From contig NC_135553.1 in NCBI RefSeq assembly GCF_964340395.1, forward strand, positions 6,555,001 to 6,580,000: a DNA stretch of 25,000 bases, read 5' to 3'. The notes under the pieces are model-generated. The model did not search any database. It saw only the letters and a list, made by a program, of their open reading frames with translations, and was not told the origin of the DNA. This document shows, piece by piece, positions 1 through 10,619 of this stretch. The position numbers and the translations under genes are program-made. The first letter of the stretch is position 1. Every line of letters begins with the position of its first letter. The DNA comes from Glandiceps talaboti. Its lineage: Eukaryota > Hemichordata > Enteropneusta > Spengelidae.

Positions 1-107
1 AAAGAAATGGACTGATCGCTTGGTTGGTTGGCTATTTGATTAAATTAATTCTAAAAATATATTAACTTTCAGAAATTCAATACAGGTTGTAGGGTGGGAC
101 AGTAGAC

Positions 108-330
108 ATTTAGATACAATGTAACTGTAGATCTAGATAGTGGCAATGAACACTTAGATATACAGTGTAGATCTAGATAGTGGCAATGAACACTTAGATA
201 TACAGTGTAGATCTAGATAGTGGCAATGAATAGTTTATTATACAGTGTAACTGGTACTGTAGATCTAGATAGTGGCAATGAACACTTAGATATACAGTGT
301 GAATGTAGATCTAAATAGTGGCAATGAAAT
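108..330. repeat. Tandem repeat, 40-52 bp unit, about 5 copies
   Basis: The block GATCTAGATAG followed by TGGCAATGAA recurs starting at 130, 170, 210, 262 and 308, so the spacing is 40, 40, 52 and 46 bp. Each unit carries the palindrome AGATCTAGAT, and most continue into CACTTAGATATACAGTG. The last unit has one substitution (ATCTAAATAG). It probably lies inside an intron of the G-gamma gene, whose first coding exon is at 2690-2787. A short ORF across it is a by-product of the repeat. Confidence 0.9.
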
Positions 331-2411
331 GTATTTCGACACTTAGAATGAAAGAACATGCTGTAGAACGTCATCAAGGGTGTATACCGGTATACGTAGA
401 AACAACCGTCTTTGAATGTAAGATTTGTGACTGTAGATATGGTCACCTTATGTACCGTCATAAATTAAAATATTCTCTGCATCTTATCTTATAATGTCTT
501 GCTCAAACAACTAGCGAGAGAATAAAATCAAATAATTTTTTTTTTAAATACCTCTACATTTTTTTCTTTGTCAAAATACCATTACCTTGATGATTGACAT
601 CATTTTATCTGACGTCATTTCCCGTTTGGCTTTCTGATTAATTAGGAAATAACTGTATTGGCCCTTTTTTTCAAAAAAGTATTTAAAAATGTTTCAATAT
701 ACAAAAATAACTGGATAGATAATTTCTTTATCTAGAGTTTGTTATAGGATACGCATTTCGGCCCCTCTGTCGTGGTGTCATCTGTATTGCATATGACATT
801 GACATTGACTTTGACAATGTCAACCTTTTTACAACCTTTCAATGTATCAGCATTTTATTTGTGCCTTCTTAACTTACCGTGTAATCTACAACGTTAGTGT
901 TTTATTTACTGTACGGTAGGTAGGAAAACAAGTTTCGTCAGTATTATGTGTCTCTGTAAAACAGTGAAATTCGTTGTCGATGTTTTTTTTGTAATATCCA
1001 TAACTAATAGGTTAAAATGTCATCGTAAATAATTCAGTTAATTTACGGAGTTGAGAAAAGGGATTGGTCGACCGTAAAGTTTTAATATCATTGATTGGTA
1101 GGCACACGTCTCGGGGGCTGTTAGCCTGTCGCCTAGCAACAGATGAATAACTGTGTTTCTTTTCACGATGAACGATGTCTGCATTGTTAGTCTGGTTACG
1201 CGTGGTTGATGTTGTCCAAAGGTATTGGCTTGAATCAGACAATGTCTGTTTTTATGAAGTCATGCCAAAAGTTGAGACCGTATAATGCATTTTAACAACA
1301 TACTAATTGTCATTGTCAGGCTGTGCAGCAAACACACGTCACTGGAAATTGTCCTACAAACATATGCAGAATGGCCGGACTAACCGCTAAATTACTTAAA
1401 TTGAATCATGACACGAAATTGAAGGTTGATTTCACAATATTACATATTTACATTAAGTGCCTAAGCCAAGATCTAGGTCAATTTGTTTATAGATTATTAA
1501 TTAACACATTTCTATTGGTTAACGCCTATCACAACTAACACTGAGGGTGGATGGGGGACGTACACGTGATTTTTAATTCTTCGGTGGAAAGACTGATATA
1601 TTATATATATGTCACACAGGTGTCAATACCAGCTGACAGTTATATGTGTTCTTCCATTTTGATTTGCTCGGTTTATTGTTGGTTTAGAAGGTTTGAATAC
1701 AAAGAAAGTGACTTGTTCTGACAAGACCTCATAAAAAGAAACAAAAAGGTACGTGAATGAAAGTTTCCACAAGAACAATTCTTAGACTTTAGTGCCTTAA
1801 ACATGTAGATTGCTTAAAACTGAAATCTCAAATATTACCGATTGGATTATCAACATTTGTACATATCTATATTATATGTTGAGTGGATCATGATTCAATG
1901 TTTTCATTTTAGTAAAAACTTATAATTTATTGGATCATGTCATTTATAAACACTTAAAATTGTATTCGATTGTCGAATACCAGATTTTTTATTTTTAATC
2001 CGTTTACATTTATATAGACATTTTTTTAAAATGATGATTTTTCCTTCACCATGCTGCTGAAATATTCCATAATTGCATTCATGTTAACAGTATGATATAC
2101 CGTGTAAACCATGTATATCAGAATGACAAACATTATCAGGTAGAATTCTATCATGATTGTCAGTAACCGTGTTGTTTTTTGTTTTGATTTTATTTTTGAA
2201 AACAAATTAAAATTGTTTTAGTTTATAATATCAGACGTAGAAATTACTGTTAAAAGGATTTGGCTCATAAATTACGCCATGATTAACGTAAGGGGTTTTA
2301 ACTGAAATGTATAATTAAAGATGGAAGTTTTGTTGATTAAGTAAGAAGAAACCTTGAATTTATTTATACGAAGCGAAATAAATCTCGACTCTTTTTGGTT
2401 TCTGTGTGTAT
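331..2411. other. Non-coding stretch, presumed intron of the G-gamma gene
   Basis: No exon, RNA gene or transposon could be supported here. I looked on the minus strand for the second coding exon of a G-gamma subunit (a continuation of the form LLKW followed by a C-terminal CAAX box) and did not find one. A full CRE palindrome TGACGTCA is present at 610-617, and a small hairpin (GTATTCG with CGAATAC) at 1962-1980. Several short ORFs have no family resemblance. Confidence 0.6.
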
Positions 2412-2426
2412 GGGGGGGGGGGGGGG
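2412..2426. repeat. Homopolymer run of 15 G
   Basis: Fifteen consecutive G on the plus strand, flanked by TGTGTGTAT and TTGTATG. Its length may be unreliable because such runs are prone to sequencing error. It lies about 260 bp from the G-gamma exon, on the downstream (intron) side. Confidence 0.9.
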
Positions 2427-2689
2427 TTGTATGTTTTCATTCCCCAGTCGTGTGTTTTCCTGTCCCTCTCTCAGTGTCTTGTTTCCTGTCTCTTTCTGAC
2501 CTGCTTGATGCAACCTGACAACATATATCTGACCGCTCTCTCTGATAGCATATTGTTAGATATACCAAATCACTAAAGCAGGACACGAACGCAATTACAG
2601 ATTTTGATGGTAACACATACATAGATCAGTGAGATGCCAATATATCACACATTGGCTGGATGAATGCCTGTAGACTAATTTATACTTAC

Positions 2690-2787
2690 TCAGGTATAGT
2701 TTTCGATGCTGGTACACGCTCAACATTCAACTGATACTTCAACGAATCTACTTTCTTCTGCAAAGCGACCTTGGCTTCCTGAGACAT
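2690..2787 (-). CDS. GNG13: G-protein gamma subunit, GNG13-like, first coding exon (partial gene)
   Basis: Read on the minus strand, the exon starts with ATG at 2787-2785 and encodes 32 residues plus two bases of a thirty-third, then meets a consensus donor GTAAGT (2689-2684). The peptide begins MSQEAKVALQKKVDSLKYQL and continues through NVERVPASKTIP; the split codon GA- would give E or D. The family knowledge used is that G-gamma subunits start with a short amphipathic helix that pairs with G-beta, and that the GNG13 branch carries a very similar SLKYQL...ASKTIPE stretch. The remaining part, including the C-terminal CAAX prenylation box, is not visible and is probably left of the window. The protein would form the G-beta-gamma dimer at the membrane. 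No splice acceptor is obvious just before the ATG, so this may also be the first transcribed exon. The assignment to the GNG13 branch rests on about 20 residues. Confidence 0.8.
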
Positions 2788-3742
2788 GATGGTATTATTT
2801 GTGTGATAAAAATCCCGGAGATGAACTAACAAACGTTAAACACAGCGAGTTTCTTGGGCATGTGAGAAAAAGAGGTTTCTGCAATTCTTAGTCGAGTTGA
2901 AGGGTTGATGAATTACCTAGAACGAGAGTTCGACAAATCAACGTATACATGATATACGCTGTGCAAGTATAAGAACAAGTCATGCATAGAAAGTGTTAAG
3001 ACTGCTCTATGTGGTTGCAGGGGTGGTAGCTTCCCAAATGATGTTGAGGGAGGGGTGTTAAAGGCCAGAGTTTCACTCCCAGGTTCTCACATTAATAGTG
3101 TTACCTTATCAGTGGAGTTGCAAGGATTACATAGGATAATCCTTTTTGTTATGGACCAACTTTTTTTAATAGCTCTGCGAGACAACTTTTTCACATTTAT
3201 GAAAATCCTAATATGAACTAGGCCTTCAGTAGTTTAGTATTTTCTCCTTTTTCCCCCAAAAAATTGTTGATTAACTACATCAGGTTCAACAATTTTAACA
3301 AACTCTTCCTACAAATTATGTTTCCCTAGATAAGGTAAACTCTTGTACAGTTGAGACATTGAATGCAATACACATACATATGTGTGGTTGTGACTGAGAC
3401 AAATACAAACAGTTTTGGCAATGCTATATAACTTTATTTGTAATACCAGCTTCATTCAAAGTAAGTGGACAATAAATTGTATTTTAAAACACATTTTAAC
3501 TGTAAAAGTACTTCAATGTAAGTTTAAAGGTTGAAATTTGACATAACAATATAACAATATACATGTATATAAGTATATGTGGTATGCATATATAAATATT
3601 GCATGGTTCTACTGCACGGTCCATGGCTGTGAAAACAACATTGTGCAAATCAAGCACAGGGGACTAAGGCACTTAGCTTGGAAAAACACAAGCCACTTTA
3701 AGACATAATGGATGTATGTCAATACATACATATGTACGTATT
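2788..3742. other. 5' flank of the G-gamma gene, no gene seen
   Basis: This is the upstream flank of the minus-strand G-gamma exon and should hold its promoter or 5' UTR. I cannot identify a TATA box, initiator or spliced UTR exon with confidence. No coding potential or transposon structure was recognised. Confidence 0.5.
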
Positions 3743-3894
3743 TATGTATGTATTTATGTATGTATGTATGCATGCATGCATGTATGTATGTATGTATGTA
3801 TGTATGTATGTATGTATGTATGTATGTATGTATGTATGTATGCATGCATGCATGTATGTATGTATGTATGTATGTATGTATGCATGTATGCAAG

Positions 3895-3926
<32 letters not shown>

Positions 3927-3956
3927 GGTACGTATGTACATACATACATACATACA

Positions 3957-3990
<34 letters not shown>

Positions 3991-4001
3991 CATACATACA
4001 T
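3743..4001. repeat. Mirrored tetranucleotide microsatellite (TATG)n - (GT)n - (TACA)n
   Basis: About 150 bp of TATG/TGTA repeats with ATGC interruptions (3743-3894) is followed by a short (GT)n tract (about 3910-3926) and then about 65 bp of TACA repeats (3934-4001). The outer tracts are reverse complements, so the single strand can fold into a long hairpin. All overlapping reading frames (runs of MYVC or HTYI) are artefacts of the repeat. Confidence 0.95.
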
Positions 4002-4017
4002 GAATGATATAATATAG

Positions 4018-5072
4018 GAAAATAATATATAATAAAATGTTGGAAAGACACAGTGTACAGTTCATATCATGGTCATTCTACAACATGGCAGTGATACAAG
4101 CAATTCGTATAAAATTGTATTATGATATTGAGAGTACAGATATTTTGAAAATAATGATTACAGCATAAACTGTACAACAAAATAAAAATAGCATAAAATG
4201 TTAGAAAATACAACATCAAACTCTTACAATGTTGAATAATATTGCTGTGTCAGGTCAGTCCTGACTTTAATATTGCACAGTGAAGCTCAAATCTACTTCT
4301 TTCTATCCTGTATTGTCATTTGATTACTGCTGTCAACTTATATAGGATTTGGGGTGTTAAACTGCACCTCAGTAACTTACTTAGCTTTAATAGCCCAACT
4401 GCACTACACTCTTTGCGTTTGTCAAGACAAAGAGATTGTGGCAAATATGATGTCGTCACCCGAGGTTTATCACATATACCCATGTGGGAAAGAGCCAAAA
4501 ATGGCAAAACATCTGTAAGTGCAGTATGACTTCTTTACAAGATTTCAAACTTATGTTAGTTGTAAGTTACCAAGGTACAATTTTATCACCAAAAATCATA
4601 TTTAGATTAATATCATTCTGTAATCAATACAAGAGTATGTACCAAAGGCAGAAATAAGTCTGACTGGACGTTTCACAAAGGGAAGCCAACAGATATTAGT
4701 TTATGGAGGAAATTAAAATGTGTTAAAAATAACAAGTTTGATTTCAATTGTTTGTAGTGCATTGTCTTATTGTAGCATCAGAGATTGAAGTTACACAGTA
4801 CTGTGTATATATGATTTTACAATGGTATGGTTCAAATCTCACTTTTTATCTTGCTGTCTCTGTTGTATTCACAAGGCTAGAAAGTAACAGTTTCTGCTGA
4901 TGAAAAATTAAAATCAAACCTTTACTCGTAGTCTGTAAAGTATGCCATGTCGGAGCACCCTCACACTTCAGTCGACCCTTTCACAGAAAAGCTGTTGAGG
5001 GTAGTGTGACATGGTGACCTTACAGTCTAAACCACTATATGAATAGTATGAATTGTTAACATGAAATAAAAC
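4018..5072. other. Intergenic stretch, nothing recognised
   Basis: This lies between the microsatellite and the 3' end of the KDEL-protein gene. Overlapping short ORFs on both strands at about 4316-4529 are unsupported: they share no family motif and have no splice context. Confidence 0.5.
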
Positions 5073-5078
5073 TTTAAT
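5073..5078 (-). terminator. Candidate polyadenylation signal ATTAAA
   Basis: Minus-strand ATTAAA, the common variant hexamer, lies about 60 nt past the stop codon of the KDEL-protein gene. No AATAAA was seen closer. Only position and motif support it. Confidence 0.45.
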
Positions 5079-5139
5079 GTAACCTTCAACTTCAATATAT
5101 TATTTTCATAAAGATAACACAGTTACACGGATGGATTCA

Positions 5140-5583
5140 TCAAAGCTCATCTTTTGATTTCTCTTTTTTCGCCTTCTTTTTTGCCTTCTTTTTCTCCTTC
5201 TTTGGTTCCTTGGCAACCTCTGGCTCCTCTTCATCATCAAAATCATCTGGAGCGTTAGGTCCCAATTTAACCCTTCCTCTCTCATCGACTGGTAATTCTT
5301 GTCTATCACCATCAAAATGTGTAGTGATGGTTTTCTGGTGAAAACAAAGAAAACAGTGTCATCATTACAAAATTATACAATATGTATATGTAATCATATT
5401 AGTAATATACCTTTATATTTTGGTTATTTTATTTTTGGATGGAAAAAAAACAATGATATACGAACTTACAGTAACTCTGAATACTAAGAAATACTTGACT
5501 ACTTTATGTCTGAAAGTGTAACTTTCAGATTTTCATATGACAATGTGACACATTATAACTTAAAACACATCCACACACACACG

Positions 5584-5631
<48 letters not shown>

Positions 5632-8600
5632 TAATTGGTATATATATATATGCGTGTCTAAATATACATTATTTATGACAATGGTGCTGTAGACAATACA
5701 CAGGTAGGTTTGTCTGACATCTGACCTATGACCTTGGATACTTACTGGTATAGCATCAGGTTTCTTTTCTCTGTCAACACCTACACAGGCCTTTGAAATC
5801 TCATAACAAAATTTCTTTTCCATATTCTCAATTCTAGGATGTGTCTTCAGAAAAATTTCTATGTCCTCATCAAATTCATCTAAATGATGAGAGAAAAACA
5901 ATTCTGGTTAAAATGACTTGAAATTAATTTTCACTTTCATTCATGGACTCGAAATTACAATATACCAAATTCATATAGGTGCTAACTAAGAACTAGACTT
6001 TTTTCAATTTGAAATGCAACTACTGCATATCACATGCAGGTGAAGTCTTATGCAAGCTTATTCTATTGAAATTTAATTTTCAATTCCTGTAATAGTATTT
6101 TGCTTATTCTCATGTGCGTTGACAGTAAATTATATGTAGTGACTGGAACAGAAGTCATGTTGTTGACCAAGAAATCAATAGATTGAGAGTTCACCCATAT
6201 GATTTAGATATGAGACTAATTTTGAATTTCTAGTAAGGTTTCTACAGAATATTTTGTGACAACAACACCTGTACATTCTGATGTGCCTATGTAGTCAAAT
6301 TCTATGTCAAGTAACAAGAATACGGATTCAGGTCAAAATCTTCTGTAAACATTGATTAGAGAATGTACAGGTGTTGTTGTCACAAAATATTCTGTAGAAA
6401 CTAGAAATTCAAAATTAGTCTCATATCTAAATCTTATGGCTGAACTCTCAATTTATCTGAAATTGCATAGTCAATGGTTACATCTCCAACTGGTGATTAA
6501 AAAAAATAGTGCATAATGTAACAGTTAAGTCTCCTTGTTTTACATTTGTAAAGGTTCGTCAACCAATTTACCCTACAACTCTCTGTGGCAGAAAATTTAT
6601 TCCCTCAAATTTTTCTTCATTTGGTCAAGGAAAATACAAGTGACCTTAGGGGTCTGGTCACTTTGACTTGCAAGTGATAAAACTCTTAGCTCATGAATAT
6701 TTTCTGGCTGAATGAAGACAAATGTTGGCTGATAATATACTGATACCTGCATAAGTATAATTTACAAAAAAAAAATCAAGAGGCGTACAGGCAACTTTAA
6801 ATGTTTTGATTCATAATTTTGAGTACACTAGACAAATGATGTAATCACTCATTGTGACTAAAATGACCAGGGTATGAAACCCAGATTTTTTGTTCACACA
6901 CATTCAAGTTGGTTTGCATGTGACATGATACAGGACTTGATGTTGGCCTGAATACATCTCTTTGATAGGGTTATAACTGATCTGATTAAATCTGATCAAG
7001 GAGAAGACTCAAGTAGTTTTTATTTACCATGTTTTATGACTACTGTGCTCTGTTTTGTTTATAGCTAAGGGGACAAAGAGGAAGGTGGTCCGAGAAGCAT
7101 AAACAACACACAGTCATGAGTGTAAAAGGCAATCCCTAAGGCTATAGAAGTGAAATTTGGTAAATAAAGCTCATCTAATTTAGCCTTCTCCTTGACTCAC
7201 ATTTCTATCAGATTGGAGTCATGACAATACTTGAACATTTCACTTTATTCCTTATCAAGACTCTTTTACCTAAAAGTAGTTGGCAAGCTTTGACCATTTT
7301 TGGTGGAATATAGTCATATGCTTTAAAATGGTCACGATGACAGACTTCATCCATAGCATTGATGACATGCATTTCAAATGGATCGTCACTGTGATGCAGG
7401 TTCTCTAACATCAAGTACAGCTCTGAAATGTAAACAAGGTGTAAAGGTTACATGAAGTTTTGTGTTTGTGTTATTGATAAAGAAATTGTCATATAATGGT
7501 GAATAAATTTGACCATATTTGAAGACACATCTCAGTATGAATGCAGAGTGAATATATGTGTCTTTATTTGAACACATATCTCAATCATTAACTTTGATGA
7601 ATGAATTGTGAAATATTTGTTTGTGAATGCGTTGTGAATATATATGTGTCTTTATTTGAACACATATCTCAATCATTAACTTTGATGAATGAATTGTGAA
7701 ATATTTGTTTGTGAATGCGTTGTGAATATATTTCTGTCTTTATTTGAAGACATATCTCAATCATTAACTTTGATGAATGAATTGTGAAATATTTGTTTGT
7801 GCATGCGTTGTGAATATATTTGTGTCTTTATTTGAACACACATATCTCAATCATTAACTTTGATGAATGAATTGTGAAATATTTGTTTGTGAATGCGTTG
7901 TGAATATATTTGTCTTTATTTGAATACATATCTCAATCATTAACTTTGATGAATGAATTGTGAAATATTTGTTTGTGAATGCGTTGTGAATATAGTTGTG
8001 TCTTTATTTGAACACACATATCTCAATCATTAACTTTGATGAATGAATTGTGAAGTATTTGTTTGTGAATGCGTTGTGAATATATTTGTGTCTTTATTTG
8101 AAAACACATATCTCAATCATTAACTTTGATGAATGAATTGTGAAATATTTGTTTGTGAATGCGTTGTGAATATATTTCTGTCTTTATTTGAAAACACATA
8201 TCTCTATCATTAACTTTGATGAATGAATTGTGAAATATTCAGAGGAGTATACATCATCACAGACAAAAAAATGTTTTCAGTCCATTGACTATTTGGACAA
8301 AATTTCATAACAAAGTTACATATTGTTAGCACTATATTGCATCCTAAATCAAGGTCTATTTAATTACTGTAGAAAAATTCATCTTGCCAAAATTGTTTCA
8401 AAAATATTTCCTGGGGTAAATTAATTTTAAAAAATTAACTCAAACATATTTTTGAGCTCTGAAATTTCACTGTTTCTTTGTAAATTATTTTTAGAAATTA
8501 AAATTCAACATCAAAAGGTATTACACTTTTAACAGGACAAATTCATTGTGGACTACAGAAATTCCTAGGCAAAGAATATATATAATTTGTTGAGGTACTT

Positions 8601-10512
8601 GTTATTTTTACCAACTAGCACCAGTTGCAGTCTGACGTTCAAAAAAATACTGAATTATGGATGTTACACTTGTCTAGTATTTGTAGGTTGACTCCGTACC
8701 AATAGAAACGTGCCACCTATGTGATGTTTATTTTTAACTCATGAATGAAAGTCACCCATAGTGAACAGTATCAAATTAATTCTCTATTGTTTCTGACTAT
8801 TCTCTACTCTATTATTCTCTCCATTCCTATGATTATGCTGCCAGTCTTTATGTTAGTATTGTGGAATAAACCTTGTTAATGTACCAAACAATTATTTAAC
8901 TAACCAAACACCTTATGATACATATTGTTTGAGTTGCATACAAATAGGAGTATTCTTAAATGACACAATATCATTTAGATTAGAAGTACACAATGGCATT
9001 CTCTTAAAACAAGCTGTTTCTAATATATCATCAGGCTGTATTTTTTATGAATATTTATACAGAATTATGATGAATATCAATGAAAATAGAAGAGTGTCTC
9101 TAAAAAACCTGACATTATTCTCAAAGACCAGCTGATACAAGAGATAAAGAAAGTAGGTTTATAATTGTATGCGAATTTGTGTAATATGATGTGGCATAAT
9201 AGTTTTGTCAGAAACGAGCTGAAAGTCTATACAAAGGGTGGATTAAAGATTGCATACTGTAAAGGTTAAAAGGATAAAATGATTTGTAAAATACATCTCA
9301 GCATGCAACTAGAAATTACTAATACCAGCAAAAGTCAACAAGATTCTAAAAATATTTATGTCTGTGCCATAATTCCATCATTCACAAACCTACACTACAT
9401 TGTCACTGACCTTATGTTCTTTCATTCTATTCTGAGTTTTGAGATGATTTTTTTTATCTCAAGTAAATGACGCATACATCACGCATTATGATTTAAAATT
9501 TGGGACCACTGCACTGAAGTTCACCCAGTCCATATCATGAATTCATAGCATGACTTCATTAATGGTCACAAGACTGTCTTACCTTTCATTGTGGCAATAC
9601 ATCCTGCACAATACATTGCTGGAATAAAAAAAAAATAATAAAAACATCTTATTTAATATTTCCATGAAAAAATTGTAACAACTAACATAATAGGAGAAAC
9701 CCCTTAATTATGAAAACGTAACCATTTAAAAATACATGCAATTTAACTCTTTCGTGATGCACAAAGAAATTGGCAAAATAGCTTGGACTTTAAAAGTTTA
9801 ATATCTTTTAATATTTTTAATAAAAGCTATAAAATTGCCTTTACTTTCTATTTTGTCTTTTTTCCTTCTGCTTGAGATCAGAGGCAGCTGGCTATGCACA
9901 CGTACACGTACACGTACAAGTTACAACTCTTGCCTGATCAAGACAAGTGGCGAAGTGTGTACGGAGTATGCATGTATGAAAATATGATGCTGAGAAACAA
10001 AATAACAATATAAAATAATAAAATTAGATTTTGGTCACAAAAAAACTTCACTATACAAGCATACATGTAGTATGAGCCAAAATTGAATGTTTATAATAAG
10101 ACTTGCTTTCTCAGAACATCGTGCATCGTATAATCACAAAATAATTACTAGTGTAAGGACACGTCAGCTTACTAAACTTCACTGTGCTGTCGTGTAACAG
10201 CGGCAGCCACCGTAACGATTACGTAGTAATGAGCAAATATACGGCATTGATCCAGTATCGGCAACAATTTTACATGTTTATAATATGGTGAAATGGAATG
10301 AAGTATTGTTTTCTCTCACATTGTTTATGTTTACCACTAGCACTGTACATCATGTGTATTTGACTCTGAGAGGCAGAGTTGTATCGTTGAGGTCAAATAA
10401 TTCTGAGTTGCACTTTAAAAATAACAGAAATGTACTTACATTCATCAATATCTTCTGGTAATGCAATGCAAAGAGGCAGGAAAAACACAAACAATTCGAC
10501 AATGCGAACCAT
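5140..10512 (-). CDS. Canopy/saposin-B-like ER-resident protein ending in KDEL, five exons, complete
   Basis: Exons on the minus strand are 10512-10440, 9618-9583, 7422-7270, 5879-5746 and 5334-5140. Every junction is GT-AG and the phases join without a stop, giving 591 nt and 196 residues. Residues 1-18 are a hydrophobic signal peptide (MVRIVELFVFFLPLCIAL). Six cysteines at 28, 31, 64, 83, 112 and 119 follow the saposin-B order CxxC, C, C, Cx6C. The stretch KACQLLLDEFDEDIEIFL and the Cx6C pair resemble the canopy (CNPY, DUF3456) family, whose members are ER proteins that help receptor folding. Residues 161-195 are an acidic patch (DDFDDEEEPE) and then a lysine/alanine tail. The last four residues are KDEL, the ER-retrieval signal. 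The loop between cysteines 31 and 64 looks shorter than in CNPY2. The canopy assignment is inferred from pattern, not search; a plain saposin-B protein is the alternative. Start choice: this ATG opens directly into the signal peptide and lies just downstream of ETS/NRF1-like sites. Confidence 0.85.
5568..5630. repeat. (CA)n microsatellite in intron 4
   Basis: A CA dinucleotide tract with a few CGCACA and CATACA interruptions, followed by a short TA run near 5640-5652. It lies in the fourth intron (5335-5745) of the KDEL-protein gene. Read on the minus strand it produces a spurious poly-Cys/Val tail on the exon 4 reading frame. Confidence 0.95.
6182..6452. repeat. Long foldback (inverted repeat) in intron 3
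   Basis: The arm at 6182-6279 is the reverse complement of the arm at 6360-6452. The only differences I find by eye are two substitutions and a 5-nt indel (AAGG region near 6234). The spacer is 6280-6359. The whole lies within the third intron of the KDEL-protein gene, so the pre-mRNA could form a stem of more than 90 bp. No clear target-site duplication flanks it. It could be a foldback transposon or a recent inverted duplication. Confidence 0.92.
7510..8240. repeat. Minisatellite of 86-90 bp units, 8 copies, in intron 2
   Basis: The core TCTCAATCATTAACTTTGAT recurs at 7579, 7667, 7755, 7845, 7931, 8021, 8111 and 8201 (the last with one substitution), with periods of 86 to 90 bp. Each unit also contains TGAATGAATTGTGAAATATT, GAATGCGTTGTGAATATA and TGTCTTTATTTGAA. 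A degenerate partial unit precedes the array (about 7510-7570). Length differences are mainly short indels at the ACACA part. It sits within the second intron (7423-9582) of the KDEL-protein gene. Confidence 0.95.
8241..9582. other. Remainder of intron 2, nothing else recognised
   Basis: AT-rich intron sequence between the minisatellite and exon 2 of the minus-strand KDEL-protein gene. Two plus-strand ORFs of about 65 codons have no recognisable domain and are treated as chance. Confidence 0.55.
9898..9918. repeat. Short (CACGTA)n tandem repeat
   Basis: Three to four copies of the hexamer CACGTA/ACGTAC in the first intron (9619-10439) of the KDEL-protein gene. The repeat is self-complementary (GTAC, ACGT). 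Confidence 0.8.
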
Positions 10513-10619
10513 TTTTGCGGAGAGAAACTCTTCACACTGCACCAACGTTCAGAGCTTTGTCGAGAACTGTTGCTTTGTGCACGGATGGGATCGTCTGCAC
10601 AACTCTCGCTAAATATTCC

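Noticed and set aside
1012-1242. Minus-strand ORF with NPFSQLRK near its end, considered as the missing G-gamma C-terminal exon
   Set aside because: It lacks the expected continuation after ASKTIPE and has no CAAX box.
3609-4051. Several ORFs of 95-130 codons with MYVC or HTYI repeats
   Set aside because: They are translations of a tetranucleotide microsatellite, open in many frames on both strands at once.
5106-5315. Arginine-rich minus-strand ORF over the last exon of the KDEL-protein gene
   Set aside because: It is a shifted-frame shadow. The true frame follows from the splice phases and ends in KDEL.
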